Shown piece after piece: positions 8,515-17,007 of a DNA stretch of 64,000 bases (its first letter is position 1; every line of letters begins with the position of its first letter). Position numbers and translations under genes: made by a program. The stretch is from contig NZ_CADFEJ010000008.1 of NCBI RefSeq assembly GCF_902833055.1, positions 62,001 to 126,000 on the forward strand, given 5' to 3'. The notes below the pieces were generated by a model. The model was not told the DNA's origin and searched no databases. It was given only the letters and a program-made list of their open reading frames with translations. The stretch comes from Burkholderia territorii (GTDB lineage Bacteria; Pseudomonadota; Gammaproteobacteria; Burkholderiales; Burkholderiaceae).

Positions 8515-9725
8515 TGCAGGCCCGTCCTCTCGAAGGTATTCGCGTCGTCGACTACAGCCATTTCCTCGCCGGTCCGTACGTGGGGCGATGCCTGGCGGCG
8601 CTCGGCGCCGAAGTCATCAAGGTCGAGCGCCCGGGCAGCGGCGACGCCGGGCGCCAGCACGCCACCGTGCTCGACGACCAGCAAAGCGGCTATTTCCTGC
8701 AGCTCAACATGGGCAAGCGCGGCGTGAGCGTCAACATGAAAGACCCGCGCGGCAAGGCATTCATGCAGCGCCTGTGCGACTCGGCGGACGTATTCGTCGA
8801 GAACTACCGGCCCGGCGCGCTGGACAAGCTGGGGCTCGGCTACGCGGCGCTGTCGGCACGCAATCCGGGCCTGGTGTATTGCTCGATTTCGGCCTATGGC
8901 CACACGGGGCCGGACGCGCACCGTGCCGGCTTCGGACTGATTGCCGAAGCCAAAAGCGGGATCATGCAGATGGTCGGCACGCCAGGCGAGCGCCCGCCGT
9001 TGCTGCGCATTTCGCTGGGCGACATGTACACCGGCATTCACGCGGTAGCCGCGATCAACGCCGCGTTGCTCGGACGTGTGAAGAGCGGACGCGGTCAGCA
9101 CATCGACATGGCGCTGTACGACACGCTGGTGTCGATGCACGAGTACGCGGTGCAGTGCTACACACTGCAAGGTGCGCTGCCCGAGCAGACGGGCCACGAC
9201 ATGCCGACTTCGACGCTGTATGGCGTGTTCCGCGCCGCGGACGGCGATCTCGTGATCGCGGCACAAGTCGACGATGCGTGGAAACGCTTCGCAAACCTGA
9301 TCGAAGCGCATGGCGGCCCGGCGGGTTTCGGCGCCGACGCGCGATTCCACGACAGCGTCGGCCGCAACGCGCATCGCTCGGAGATCCTGTCGGTCGTCGA
9401 GCCCTGGGTGGCCGCGCGCTCCGTCGCGTCGATCCTGGCATTGCTGGACGACATCGACGTCCCGTGCGCCAAGGTGCAACGCATCGACGAGGTGCTGGCC
9501 GACCCGCAGATTCACGCACGCGGCATGGTGGTCGAGCAGCAGCACCCGCGCTACGGCACGCTGCGCCTGCCCAACCTGCCGTTCCGTTTCTCCGATTGCG
9601 ACACGACGATTCGCGACGTCGCGCCCGACCTCGGGCAGCACAACGCCGAGGTGGCGCGCTCGCTGGGCTACGACCCGGCCGAGATCGACGCGATGCAGAC
9701 CGATGGCGTTCTTTACTCCAGGTGA
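8514..9725 (+). CDS. Class III (CaiB/BaiF) CoA-transferase
   Basis: 403 residues. The family N-terminus is MQARPLEGIRVVDYSHFLAGP, followed by GAEVIKVERPG, which contacts CoA. The catalytic Asp of SLGDMYTG is residue 170. Class III enzymes move CoA between carboxylic acids through an aspartyl-CoA thioester. Here the enzyme probably activates the pathway's acid so that MaoC can act on it. Donor and acceptor are unknown. Length is typical, and the gene sits inside the operon with a one-base overlap before it and 7 bases after it. Confidence 0.85.
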   Translation: MQARPLEGIRVVDYSHFLAGPYVGRCLAALGAEVIKVERPGSGDAGRQHATVLDDQQSGYFLQLNMGKRGVSVNMKDPRGKAFMQRLCDSADVFVENYRPGALDKLGLGYAALSARNPGLVYCSISAYGHTGPDAHRAGFGLIAEAKSGIMQMVGTPGERPPLLRISLGDMYTGIHAVAAINAALLGRVKSGRGQHIDMALYDTLVSMHEYAVQCYTLQGALPEQTGHDMPTSTLYGVFRAADGDLVIAAQVDDAWKRFANLIEAHGGPAGFGADARFHDSVGRNAHRSEILSVVEPWVAARSVASILALLDDIDVPCAKVQRIDEVLADPQIHARGMVVEQQHPRYGTLRLPNLPFRFSDCDTTIRDVAPDLGQHNAEVARSLGYDPAEIDAMQTDGVLYSR

Positions 9726-9732
9726 GCCCACG

Positions 9733-10566
9733 ATGACTGACCATTACGCGGTGATCGGCAACCCGATCGGACACACGAAATCACCGCTGATCCACGGCCT
9801 CTTTGCCGAAGAGACGCGGCAGGACTTGCGCTATACGGCAATCGAGGGGCCGGTCGAGCCGCAGGAGGCCTTTGCCGACGTGGTGCGGGCGTTCGCCGCC
9901 GCGGGCGGCAAGGGCATGAACGTGACCGCGCCGTTCAAGCTCAAGGCTTTTGCGATGGCCGACGAATGCAGCGAGCGCGCAACGCTCGCCGGCGCCGCCA
10001 ATGCACTGAAATTCGAGGACGGGCGCATTCTGGCCGACAATTTCGACGGCATCGGGCTCGTTCGCGACATCGAGGTCAATCTTCGCCTGTCGCTGGCCGG
10101 CAAGCGCGTGCTGATGCTCGGTGCCGGCGGCGCGGCGCGCGGCGCATTGCTGCCGTTCCTGGAGGCGGGCCCGGCTGAAATGGTCATCGCGAACCGCGAC
10201 GTCGCCAAAGGACGGGCGCTGGCGGCCCAGGTCGCAGGGCGCGGTGCACTCGTCGCCTGCGGCTACGCCGATCTCGAGCGCATGGGACGTTTCGATCTGG
10301 TGGTCAATGCCACGTCGGCGAGCCTGACGGGCGACCTGCCGCCCGTGCCGCCCGGCGTTTTCAGCCCGGAGGGCACGGCCTACGAGCTCGCGTACGGCAA
10401 GCGATTGACGCCGTTCCTGCGGCTGGCGAGCAATGCGGGCGTACTCGGCGTGGCGGACGGCGTGGGCATGCTGGTCGAGCAGGCAGCCGAAGCGTTCGCG
10501 TGGTGGCGCGGCGTACGTCCGCCGACCAGCGCCGTGATCGATCAGCTGACCGTTCCTCTCGACTGA
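9733..10566 (+). CDS. Shikimate/quinate dehydrogenase-like protein (AroE/YdiB family)
   Basis: 277 residues. The N-terminal substrate domain has VIGNPIGHTKSPLIHGLF and NVTAPFK with catalytic Lys69; DNFDGIG supplies Asp105. The NADP-binding GAGGAARGAL comes next. Both catalytic residues of AroE are present, so it is likely active, on shikimate, quinate or a related hydroxy acid. The operon context and NVTAPFK in place of the usual NVTVPFK suggest a specialised paralogue and not the housekeeping aroE. Last gene of the operon, convergent with the toxin-antitoxin genes. Confidence 0.8.
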   Translation: MTDHYAVIGNPIGHTKSPLIHGLFAEETRQDLRYTAIEGPVEPQEAFADVVRAFAAAGGKGMNVTAPFKLKAFAMADECSERATLAGAANALKFEDGRILADNFDGIGLVRDIEVNLRLSLAGKRVLMLGAGGAARGALLPFLEAGPAEMVIANRDVAKGRALAAQVAGRGALVACGYADLERMGRFDLVVNATSASLTGDLPPVPPGVFSPEGTAYELAYGKRLTPFLRLASNAGVLGVADGVGMLVEQAAEAFAWWRGVRPPTSAVIDQLTVPLD

Positions 10567-10583
10567 ACGCGCGCGCCGCTGAA

Positions 10584-10883
10584 TCACGCGTGCGCCTTCG
10601 CGCCGTGCAGTTGGAGGCCGAGCGCCTTGATCACCTTCAGGATCGTGCCGAAACTCGGATTGCCGTCGTGCGACAGCGCCTTGTACAGCCCTTCGCGCGA
10701 CAGGCCCGCGTCGCGCGCGACCTGCGACATGCCGCGCGCACGGGCGATCACGCCGAGCGCATGCGCGATGAAGGCCGGATCGTCGCCGGCTTCCTGCAGA
10801 CAGGCCTCGAAGTAGTCGGCCATGTCGTCGTCGGTCTTCAGGTGTTCGGCCGAATCCCACGGCCGGGTCTTGATCTTGTCCAT
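10584..10883 (-). CDS. Addiction-module antidote protein (HTH antitoxin)
   Basis: 99 residues matching the putative addiction module antidote family: an N-terminal DSAEHLKTDDDMADYFEACL segment, then a Cro/C1-type HTH (SQVARDAGLSREGLYKAL) and NPSFGTILKVIKALGLQL. It should bind and neutralise the toxin encoded just upstream and repress the operon. The ATG lies two bases after the toxin stop. Toxin-first order is usual for this HigBA-like class. Confidence 0.85.
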   Translation of the reverse strand: MDKIKTRPWDSAEHLKTDDDMADYFEACLQEAGDDPAFIAHALGVIARARGMSQVARDAGLSREGLYKALSHDGNPSFGTILKVIKALGLQLHGAKAHA

Positions 10884-10885
10884 GA

Positions 10886-11203
10886 TCACTCCAGGTCGAG
10901 CCGCTCGAGCATCGCGTGCGCGGCGCGGATGTCCGCCTGTTGCGTCGACTTGTCGCCGCCGCAGAGCAGGATCACCCATATCGTTCCGCGTCTGACGTAA
11001 TAGACGCGATAGCCGGGGCCGTGGTCGACACGCATTTCGACGACGGGTGAGCCGGCGGATTTCCAGTCGCCCGGGTTGCCCATCGACAGACGATCGATGC
11101 GTGCCTGGATGCGCCGCCGCGCGACGTGATCCTGCAGGCCGGCAAACCATGCATCGAAGACGTCGGTGGTCCGGATACTGAATGTAGGCGCACTGTAGGG
11201 CAT
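10886..11203 (-). CDS. RelE/HigB-type toxin (Gp49-like) of a type II toxin-antitoxin pair
   Basis: About 105 residues from the ATG at 11203; an in-frame ATG at 11224 would add seven. The family pattern is clear: FDAWFAGLQDHVARRRIQARIDRL, then GPGYRVYYVRRGTIWVILLCGGDKSTQQ. Relatives are ribosome-dependent or free mRNases. It is followed two bases later by the antitoxin. The pair sits between two metabolic units with no mobile-element remnant in view. Confidence 0.85.
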   Translation of the reverse strand: MPYSAPTFSIRTTDVFDAWFAGLQDHVARRRIQARIDRLSMGNPGDWKSAGSPVVEMRVDHGPGYRVYYVRRGTIWVILLCGGDKSTQQADIRAAHAMLERLDLE

Positions 11204-11588
11204 GAATGGCAATGTGTCAACCATGGTTCACAGATGGATTGGGTGAATGGAATCTGGTTGCCCCCAACGATAGGGCCGCGCGCGCCGTTTGACGTCGAAT
11301 TGGCCGTCAGGCCGATGCTTTCGCGCGGCCGCACCCGGCCATTCGGCCGAAGTCGGATTTCCGCGAATCCGTCTACAATCAAAAACGTCCTTGCCGCCCG
11401 TGCGTGCTTGCCGCGCGCGGGCGGATCCGTTCGCCCTCCTGCACAGGGAGGCGCCGCCGCGCGTTGCGCGGCGGGCAGTGCCGTGGTCAGTGTCCAGTAG
11501 GTCAAGCGTCCGCGTGCCGTAGGCCGGCGCGCGTTCTGAACGCCGCGCGTCCGTAAGCCGGGCAGGCGGCATCAACCGAGAGTCCCCC
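11204..11588. other. 385-base gap between toxin gene and acetolactate synthase gene; structured GC-rich leader
   Basis: No coding region is convincing. A TACAAT box at 11373-11378 could be a -10 element for the downstream gene, without a clear -35. Downstream, two hairpins are visible: CCTCC/GGAGG (11435-11439 and 11447-11451), and a strong GC stem around the sequence GCGCGTTGCGCGG at about 11453-11475. The leader would then exceed 200 bases. No known riboswitch class was recognised. Confidence 0.4.
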
Positions 11589-13229
11589 ATGAAAGCATCG
11601 GATCTGTTCGTGAAGGCGCTGGAAGCCGAGGGCGTCGAGTACGTGTTCGGCATTCCCGGCGAGGAAAACCTCGATCTGCTCGAATCGCTGCGGCGATCCA
11701 GGATCAAGCTCGTGCTGACCCGGCACGAGCAGGCGGCCGGGTTCATGGCCGCCACCTACGGCCGCCTGACGGGCCGCACCGGCGTGTGTCTCGCGACGCT
11801 CGGGCCGGGCGCGACCAACTTCGTGACGGCTGCCGCGTATGCGCAACTCGGCGGCATGCCGATGCTGATGATCACCGGGCAGAAGCCGATCAAATCCAGC
11901 AAGCAGGGCCACTTCCAGATCGTCGACGTCGTCGGCATGATGCAGCCGCTCACGAAGTTCACGCGGCAGATCGTGTCGATCGGCAACATTCCGTCGGCGG
12001 TGCGCGAGGCGTTTCGTCGCGCGGAGGAGGAGCGCCCGGGCGCCGCGCATCTCGAGCTCCCGGAGGACATCGCGCACGAGGAGGGCGACGGCAAGCCGAT
12101 TCCACGCAGCTACAGCCGGCGGCCGGTGGCCGAGGAGAAGGCCGTCGCGCACGCGGTCGACGCGATCCAGGCCGCGCGCCACCCGTTGCTGATGATCGGC
12201 GCGGGCGGCAATCGCAAGACGACCTGCAAGATGCTGCTCGAATTCGTCGACAAGACGGGCATCCCGTTCTTCACGACGCAGATGGGCAAGGGCGTGATCG
12301 ACGAAACGCATCCGCTGTGGCTCGGCAACGCGACGCTGTCCGACGGCGACTTCGTGCACCGCGCGATCGAGCATGCGGACTGCATCATCAACGTCGGCCA
12401 CGACGTGATCGAGAAGCCGCCGTTCTTCATGCGCACGGACGACAAGACCGTGATCCACGTGAACTTCCTCGGCGCGCAGGTCGATCCCGTCTACTTTCCG
12501 CAGATCGAGGTGGTCGGCGACATCGCGAACGCGGTGTGGCAGATGAAGGAAGCGATCGCGCCGCAGCCGCACTGGGATTTCGCGCGCTTCGCGATGATCA
12601 AGGAGCATTTCGACGCGCACCTGCAGAAAGGGCAGCACGACCCGCGCTTCCCGATGTACCCGGTGCGGATCGTGAACGATCTGTACAACGCGCTGCCGAC
12701 CGACGGGATCGTCTGCCTCGACAACGGGATGTACAAGATCTGGTTCGCGCGCTACTGGCGCGCGCACGAGCCGAATTCGCTGCTGCTGGACAACGCGCTC
12801 GCGTCGATGGGCGCGGGCTTGCCGTCTGCGATCGCGACGAAGATCGTGCATCCGCAGCGCAAGGTGATCGCCGTATGCGGCGACGGCGGCTTCATGATGA
12901 ATTCGCAGGAACTAGAAACCGCCGTGCGGCTCAAGCTCGACATCGTCGTGATGATCCTGCGCGACGACGCGTTCGGGATGATCCGCTGGAAGCAGGAGAA
13001 CATGAACTTCCCCGATTTCGCGATGACGCTGAAGAATCCCGATTTCGTGTCATATGCGCAGAGCTACGGTGCGCACGGGCATCGCGTCGAAGCAGCCGAC
13101 GAGCTCGAACCGCTGCTGCGCGACTGCTTCGCGACGCCCGGCGTGCACGTGATCGACGTGCCGATCGACTATTCGGACAACGAGCGCGTGCTCAACCGCG
13201 AAATCAAGCGCCTGTCGGCGCAACTCTGA
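11589..13229 (+). CDS. Acetolactate synthase-like thiamine diphosphate enzyme, large subunit
   Basis: 546 residues in the TPP-dependent decarboxylase family. N-terminal Pyr domain with VEYVFGIPGEENLDL and the catalytic Glu47 in TRHEQAAGFMA; a central domain; then a C-terminal PP domain with the TPP/Mg motif CGDGGFMMNSQELETA. It condenses two pyruvates to acetolactate in catabolic AlsS-type enzymes. No small regulatory subunit gene is nearby, which favours a stand-alone catabolic type. An aldehyde dehydrogenase gene follows 28 bases later, so the real substrate may be a 2-oxo acid that yields an aldehyde. Confidence 0.8.
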   Translation: MKASDLFVKALEAEGVEYVFGIPGEENLDLLESLRRSRIKLVLTRHEQAAGFMAATYGRLTGRTGVCLATLGPGATNFVTAAAYAQLGGMPMLMITGQKPIKSSKQGHFQIVDVVGMMQPLTKFTRQIVSIGNIPSAVREAFRRAEEERPGAAHLELPEDIAHEEGDGKPIPRSYSRRPVAEEKAVAHAVDAIQAARHPLLMIGAGGNRKTTCKMLLEFVDKTGIPFFTTQMGKGVIDETHPLWLGNATLSDGDFVHRAIEHADCIINVGHDVIEKPPFFMRTDDKTVIHVNFLGAQVDPVYFPQIEVVGDIANAVWQMKEAIAPQPHWDFARFAMIKEHFDAHLQKGQHDPRFPMYPVRIVNDLYNALPTDGIVCLDNGMYKIWFARYWRAHEPNSLLLDNALASMGAGLPSAIATKIVHPQRKVIAVCGDGGFMMNSQELETAVRLKLDIVVMILRDDAFGMIRWKQENMNFPDFAMTLKNPDFVSYAQSYGAHGHRVEAADELEPLLRDCFATPGVHVIDVPIDYSDNERVLNREIKRLSAQL

Positions 13230-13257
13230 ATCCGCAGTTCACCGGAAGGAGCATTCC

Positions 13258-14691
13258 ATGTTGAAGGATACCTATCCGTACTATCTGGCCAACGAGGCCG
13301 TCTACGCGAACACCGATCTCGAAGTGACCGACAAGTTCAGCGGCAAGGTCGCCACGCGCGTCGCGCTGGCCGACGCGAAGGCGATCGATGCGGCCATCGG
13401 CGCGGCGGTCGGCGCCGCGAAGCCGATGCGCGAGTTGCCGGCCTACAAGCGTCAGGCGGTGCTCGACCATTGCGTCGCGCGCTTTCGCGAGCGTTTCGAC
13501 GAGCTGGCCGAGGCGCTCTGCATCGAGGCCGGCAAGCCGATCAACGATTCGAAGGGCGAAGTGACGCGGCTGATCGATACGTTTCGCGTCGCATCCGAGG
13601 AGTCGGTGCGCATCGACGGCGAGGTAATCAACCTCGAGATCTCGGCACGCGCGCAAGGCTACACCGGCTATACGCGGCGCGTGCCGATCGGCCCGTGCTC
13701 GTTCATCTCGCCATTCAATTTCCCGCTGAACCTGGCCGCGCACAAGGTCGCGCCCGCGCTGGCCGCAGGCTGCCCGTTCGTGCTGAAACCCGCGAGCCGC
13801 ACGCCGATCGGCGCGCTGATCATCGGCGAGGTGCTCGCCGAAACGGACCTCCCCAAGGGCGCGTTCTCGGTGCTGCCCGCGCATCGCGACGGCGCGGACC
13901 TGTTCACGACCGACGAGCGCTTCAAGCTGCTGTCGTTCACGGGCTCGCCGGCCGTGGGCTGGGCGCTGAAGGAGAAGGCCGGCAAGAAGAAGGTCGTGCT
14001 GGAGCTCGGCGGCAACGCGGCGGCGATCGTCGATGCGGACCAGCGCGAGCAGCTCGACTACGTGGTCGAACGTCTCGCGTTCGGCGCGTATTACCAGTCG
14101 GGCCAAAGCTGTATCGGCGTGCAACGGATCCTCGTGCACGCGGACCTGTACGACGCGCTGCGCGACAAGCTGATCGCGAAGACGCGTTCGCTGAAGATGG
14201 GCGATCCGAAGGATCCGTCGACGTTCGTCGGCCCGATGATCTCCGAATCCGAATCGCGTCGGCTGGCGGGCTGGATGGACGCGGCCGTTGCGGCGGGGGC
14301 GAAGATCGTCGCGGGCGGCAAGGTCGACGGCGCGATGTTCGAGGCGACGCTGCTGGAAAATGTCGGTCGCGACCAGGACCTGTACCGCAAGGAGGCATTC
14401 GGTCCGGTCGCGATCCTCGAGAAGTTCGAGCGTTTCGACGATGCGCTCGCGCGCGTCAACGACAGCGACTTCGGGCTGCAGGCCGGCGTGTTCACCGATT
14501 CGCTCGCGCATGCGCAGCGCGCGTGGGACGAACTGGAGGTGGGCGGCGTCGTGATCAACGACGTGCCGTCGTTTCGCGTCGACAACATGCCGTATGGCGG
14601 CGTGAAGGATTCGGGGCTCGGCCGCGAAGGGATCCGTTACGCGATCGAGGACATGACCGAGCCGCGCCTGATGGTCGTGCGGCGCCGCTAG
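13258..14691 (+). CDS. NAD(P)-dependent aldehyde dehydrogenase
   Basis: 477 residues. The oxyanion Asn lies in SPFNFPLN, the general base Glu249 in LELGGN, and the nucleophile Cys285 in GQSCIGVQ. The C-terminal PYGGVKDSGLGREG is standard for the family. It oxidises an aldehyde to the acid (or CoA ester) in the cytosol. It is co-transcribed with the acetolactate synthase-like gene (28 bases apart, GGAAGGAG before the ATG) and is followed by an intrinsic terminator. It resembles the lactaldehyde/glyceraldehyde-3-phosphate type in general layout, but the substrate is not assigned. Confidence 0.85.
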   Translation: MLKDTYPYYLANEAVYANTDLEVTDKFSGKVATRVALADAKAIDAAIGAAVGAAKPMRELPAYKRQAVLDHCVARFRERFDELAEALCIEAGKPINDSKGEVTRLIDTFRVASEESVRIDGEVINLEISARAQGYTGYTRRVPIGPCSFISPFNFPLNLAAHKVAPALAAGCPFVLKPASRTPIGALIIGEVLAETDLPKGAFSVLPAHRDGADLFTTDERFKLLSFTGSPAVGWALKEKAGKKKVVLELGGNAAAIVDADQREQLDYVVERLAFGAYYQSGQSCIGVQRILVHADLYDALRDKLIAKTRSLKMGDPKDPSTFVGPMISESESRRLAGWMDAAVAAGAKIVAGGKVDGAMFEATLLENVGRDQDLYRKEAFGPVAILEKFERFDDALARVNDSDFGLQAGVFTDSLAHAQRAWDELEVGGVVINDVPSFRVDNMPYGGVKDSGLGREGIRYAIEDMTEPRLMVVRRR

Positions 14692-14709
14692 CGCGAAGGG
14701 CGCGGCACA

Positions 14710-14755
14710 CGGCACGCGGGTTGGCGAGCACGCCGGCCCGCGTGCCGTTTTCGTT
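14710..14755 (+). terminator. Rho-independent terminator after the aldehyde dehydrogenase gene
   Basis: Perfect 11-base arms (14710-14720 and 14737-14747) with a 16-base loop, followed by TTTTCGTTT. It begins 18 bases after the stop and ends the two-gene transcript. Confidence 0.8.
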
Positions 14756-14934
14756 TCGGCGCACTCCGGTGGGCGCGGCGCTGTCCGCGCGGTGCGCCAT
14801 CGTGGCGGCATCGCGTGCAGCGCTTGCCGAACGCGCTCGACTGCACGCATCGCATCGTGATGTAATCGCGCGAATCGGCCAACCGGGGTACGACACCGGC
14901 TGGCGTGCGCATTCATTCTTCACGAGGTCGATTC

Positions 14935-16518
14935 ATGTCCCCCGTCTCGGCATTCAAGCTGGTTCTGTTGTCATTCCTCGCGATCGTCGCGCTCGAATGC
15001 ATCGCCAAGCGGTTGCGATTGCCGCCCGCGGCCGCGCTGCTGATCGGCGGCATCGGCATCGCGTTCATTCCCGGCCTGCCGCCGATCAATCTCGATCCGG
15101 AACTCGTGCTGCTCGTGTTCCTGCCGCCGCTGCTGATGGACGGCGCGTATTTCTCGGTATGGGAGGAGTTCAAGCACAACGTCGGCGGCATCCTGATGCT
15201 CGCGATCGGCGCGGTGGTGTTTACGACGTTCGCGGTCGGTTTCGCCGTGCACTGGGTCGTGCCGTCGCTGCCGTGGGCCGCGTGCTTCGCGCTCGGCGCG
15301 ATCGTGTCGCCGCCCGACGCGGTGGCCGCGAAAGCGGTGCTCGAACGCGTCGCGCTGCCGCGCCGGCTGATGGTGCTGCTCGAAGGGGAAAGCCTGTTGA
15401 ACGACGCGGCCGGCCTGGTGCTGTTCCGCTTCGCGGTCGCCGCCGCGCTGACGGGTGCGTTCAGTCTCGAGCACGCGGTCGTGCGCTTTGCCGAACTCGG
15501 GCTCGGCGGTGTCGTGGTCGGCTTCGTGGTCGGAAAGCTCGTCGTGTGGTTCCTGAAGCTGCTCGATGACGACTATCTGACGATCACCGTCGCGGTGATC
15601 GCCGGCTGGATCGCATACATCGCGGGCGAGATGGTCGAGGTGTCGGGCGTGATCGCGACGGTCACGGCGGGCATGATCGTCGGCTGGCATCAGCACGAGG
15701 TGTTCTCGGCCGCCGTGCGCACGCGCGGCACCGCGTTCTGGCAGGTCATCGTGTTCCTGCTCGAAGCGCTGGTGTTCGTGCTGATCGGGCTGTCGCTGCG
15801 CGGCGCGATCCACCGGCTCGGCGGTTTCGAGCAGGTGCTCGCGACGATGGTCCCGCCGGTGCTCGCGGTGCTGGTGGCGGTGGTCGTGTCGCGCTTCGTC
15901 TGGATCTATGCGGTCGAGGCGCTGAAGGTGCCCGTGCGCGGGATCATCCGGCGGGGTGCCGCCCCGGACTGGAAAGCCGCGACGATCATGAGCTGGGCCG
16001 GGATGCGCGGCGTCGTGACGCTGGCGATCGCGCTGTCGTTGCCGGAGGCGATGCCGGGCCGCGACGTGATCCTGGTGGCGTCGTTCGCGGTGATCCTCGT
16101 CACCGTGCTCATGCAGGGCACGACCATCGGGCCGCTGATCCGGCTGCTGCGCCTGCCCCAGCGCGAGGAGCGCGCCGCGCATCATCTGACCGAGCCGCAG
16201 GCGTGGGCGCATATCGAGGCTGCGCAACTCGCGGCGATCCAGCCGCTGGTGCGCGACGACAGCGGCAAGGTGATTCATCCGCGCCTGCTTGAGCAATACA
16301 CGTATCGCGCGGAACTGACCGAGCGCACGAAGAACGAGCCGGCCTATCCGGCGGAGGTGCGCACCGCGCACTACGACGTCGTGCTGGCCGCGATCAAGGC
16401 CGGGCGTGCGGAATTGTTGCGCCTGCATCGTTCTGGCCGCATCCACGACGAGATGCTGCACATGCTCGAGCGCGATCTCGATCTGCAGGAAGTGTCCGCG
16501 CAGCACGCACGCGGGTAA
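14935..16518 (+). CDS. Na+/H+ antiporter, CPA1 family
   Basis: 527 residues, about 12 hydrophobic segments and a hydrophilic C-terminal tail of roughly 110 residues. Family markers: FLPPLLMDGAYF in the early membrane region, LGAIVSPPDAVAAKAVLERV with the ion-binding Asp, and EGESLLNDAAGLVLFRFA. It exchanges protons for Na+ (or K+) across the inner membrane. ATG 14935 with upstream ACGAGG is chosen over the in-frame ATG at 14905. The gene stands alone after a terminator. Confidence 0.85.
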   Translation: MSPVSAFKLVLLSFLAIVALECIAKRLRLPPAAALLIGGIGIAFIPGLPPINLDPELVLLVFLPPLLMDGAYFSVWEEFKHNVGGILMLAIGAVVFTTFAVGFAVHWVVPSLPWAACFALGAIVSPPDAVAAKAVLERVALPRRLMVLLEGESLLNDAAGLVLFRFAVAAALTGAFSLEHAVVRFAELGLGGVVVGFVVGKLVVWFLKLLDDDYLTITVAVIAGWIAYIAGEMVEVSGVIATVTAGMIVGWHQHEVFSAAVRTRGTAFWQVIVFLLEALVFVLIGLSLRGAIHRLGGFEQVLATMVPPVLAVLVAVVVSRFVWIYAVEALKVPVRGIIRRGAAPDWKAATIMSWAGMRGVVTLAIALSLPEAMPGRDVILVASFAVILVTVLMQGTTIGPLIRLLRLPQREERAAHHLTEPQAWAHIEAAQLAAIQPLVRDDSGKVIHPRLLEQYTYRAELTERTKNEPAYPAEVRTAHYDVVLAAIKAGRAELLRLHRSGRIHDEMLHMLERDLDLQEVSAQHARG

Positions 16519-17007
16519 GCGCCCGCGCGGGCGCGCCGCGAAAGCGCGGTCGCGCCAATCGCGCGGTGCCATGCGCTCGCGCGTCGCGCCGATCCGGTCG
16601 CGACACGCGATTTTCCTCCCTCCGATCTCCCGATTCCCTCGCATTGGAATCCGGCCCCAATACGTTCGAGACGACGGCCTTGCAGCGCATGCAAACCTCG
16701 CGGTGCCGGCCGCGCAAACGTTATCGTCTTTCGCGTCCGGAAATGATCTGATTTATCTGAATCCCGCTCTTTCACCATATTTGGCAAAACTAAACCGGAA
16801 GGAGATAGATGCTGTGTTCTAATTTCATTTAGAATCAGCCGGTTATCTTTATTGAGAGAAAGCGCGCGGAGGTAATACGATCGTCGTCGGGGTGAAATCG
16901 GCGTTCGGATCCCCGCGAGGCAATGCCGACAGGCCAGATCGGCAACCATAGGCGGATTTCTCTCCCGCCGGATTTAAGATGGCGTCCAAGTCGGATAAAC
17001 AACTCCT
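16519..17007. other. 489-base leader region of the wsp operon, with minigene
   Basis: GC falls sharply between about 16740 and 17010, typical of a promoter region. A GC-rich palindrome follows the antiporter stop (16519-16534). The region holds a seven-codon minigene with its own AAGGAG (annotated separately) bracketed by AACCGG (16793-16798) and CCGGTT (16839-16844). No long open frame is convincing on either strand. Confidence 0.5.
16809..16832 (+). CDS. Possible seven-residue leader peptide ahead of wspHRR
   Basis: ATG CTG TGT TCT AAT TTC ATT TAG, encoding MLCSNFI. It is preceded by a strong AAGGAG (16799-16804) with a four-base spacer, and ends 175 bases before the first wsp start codon. 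Too short for coding statistics. The ribosome site and the flanking complementary hexamers are the only evidence. It may be chance. Confidence 0.25.
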   Translation: MLCSNFI

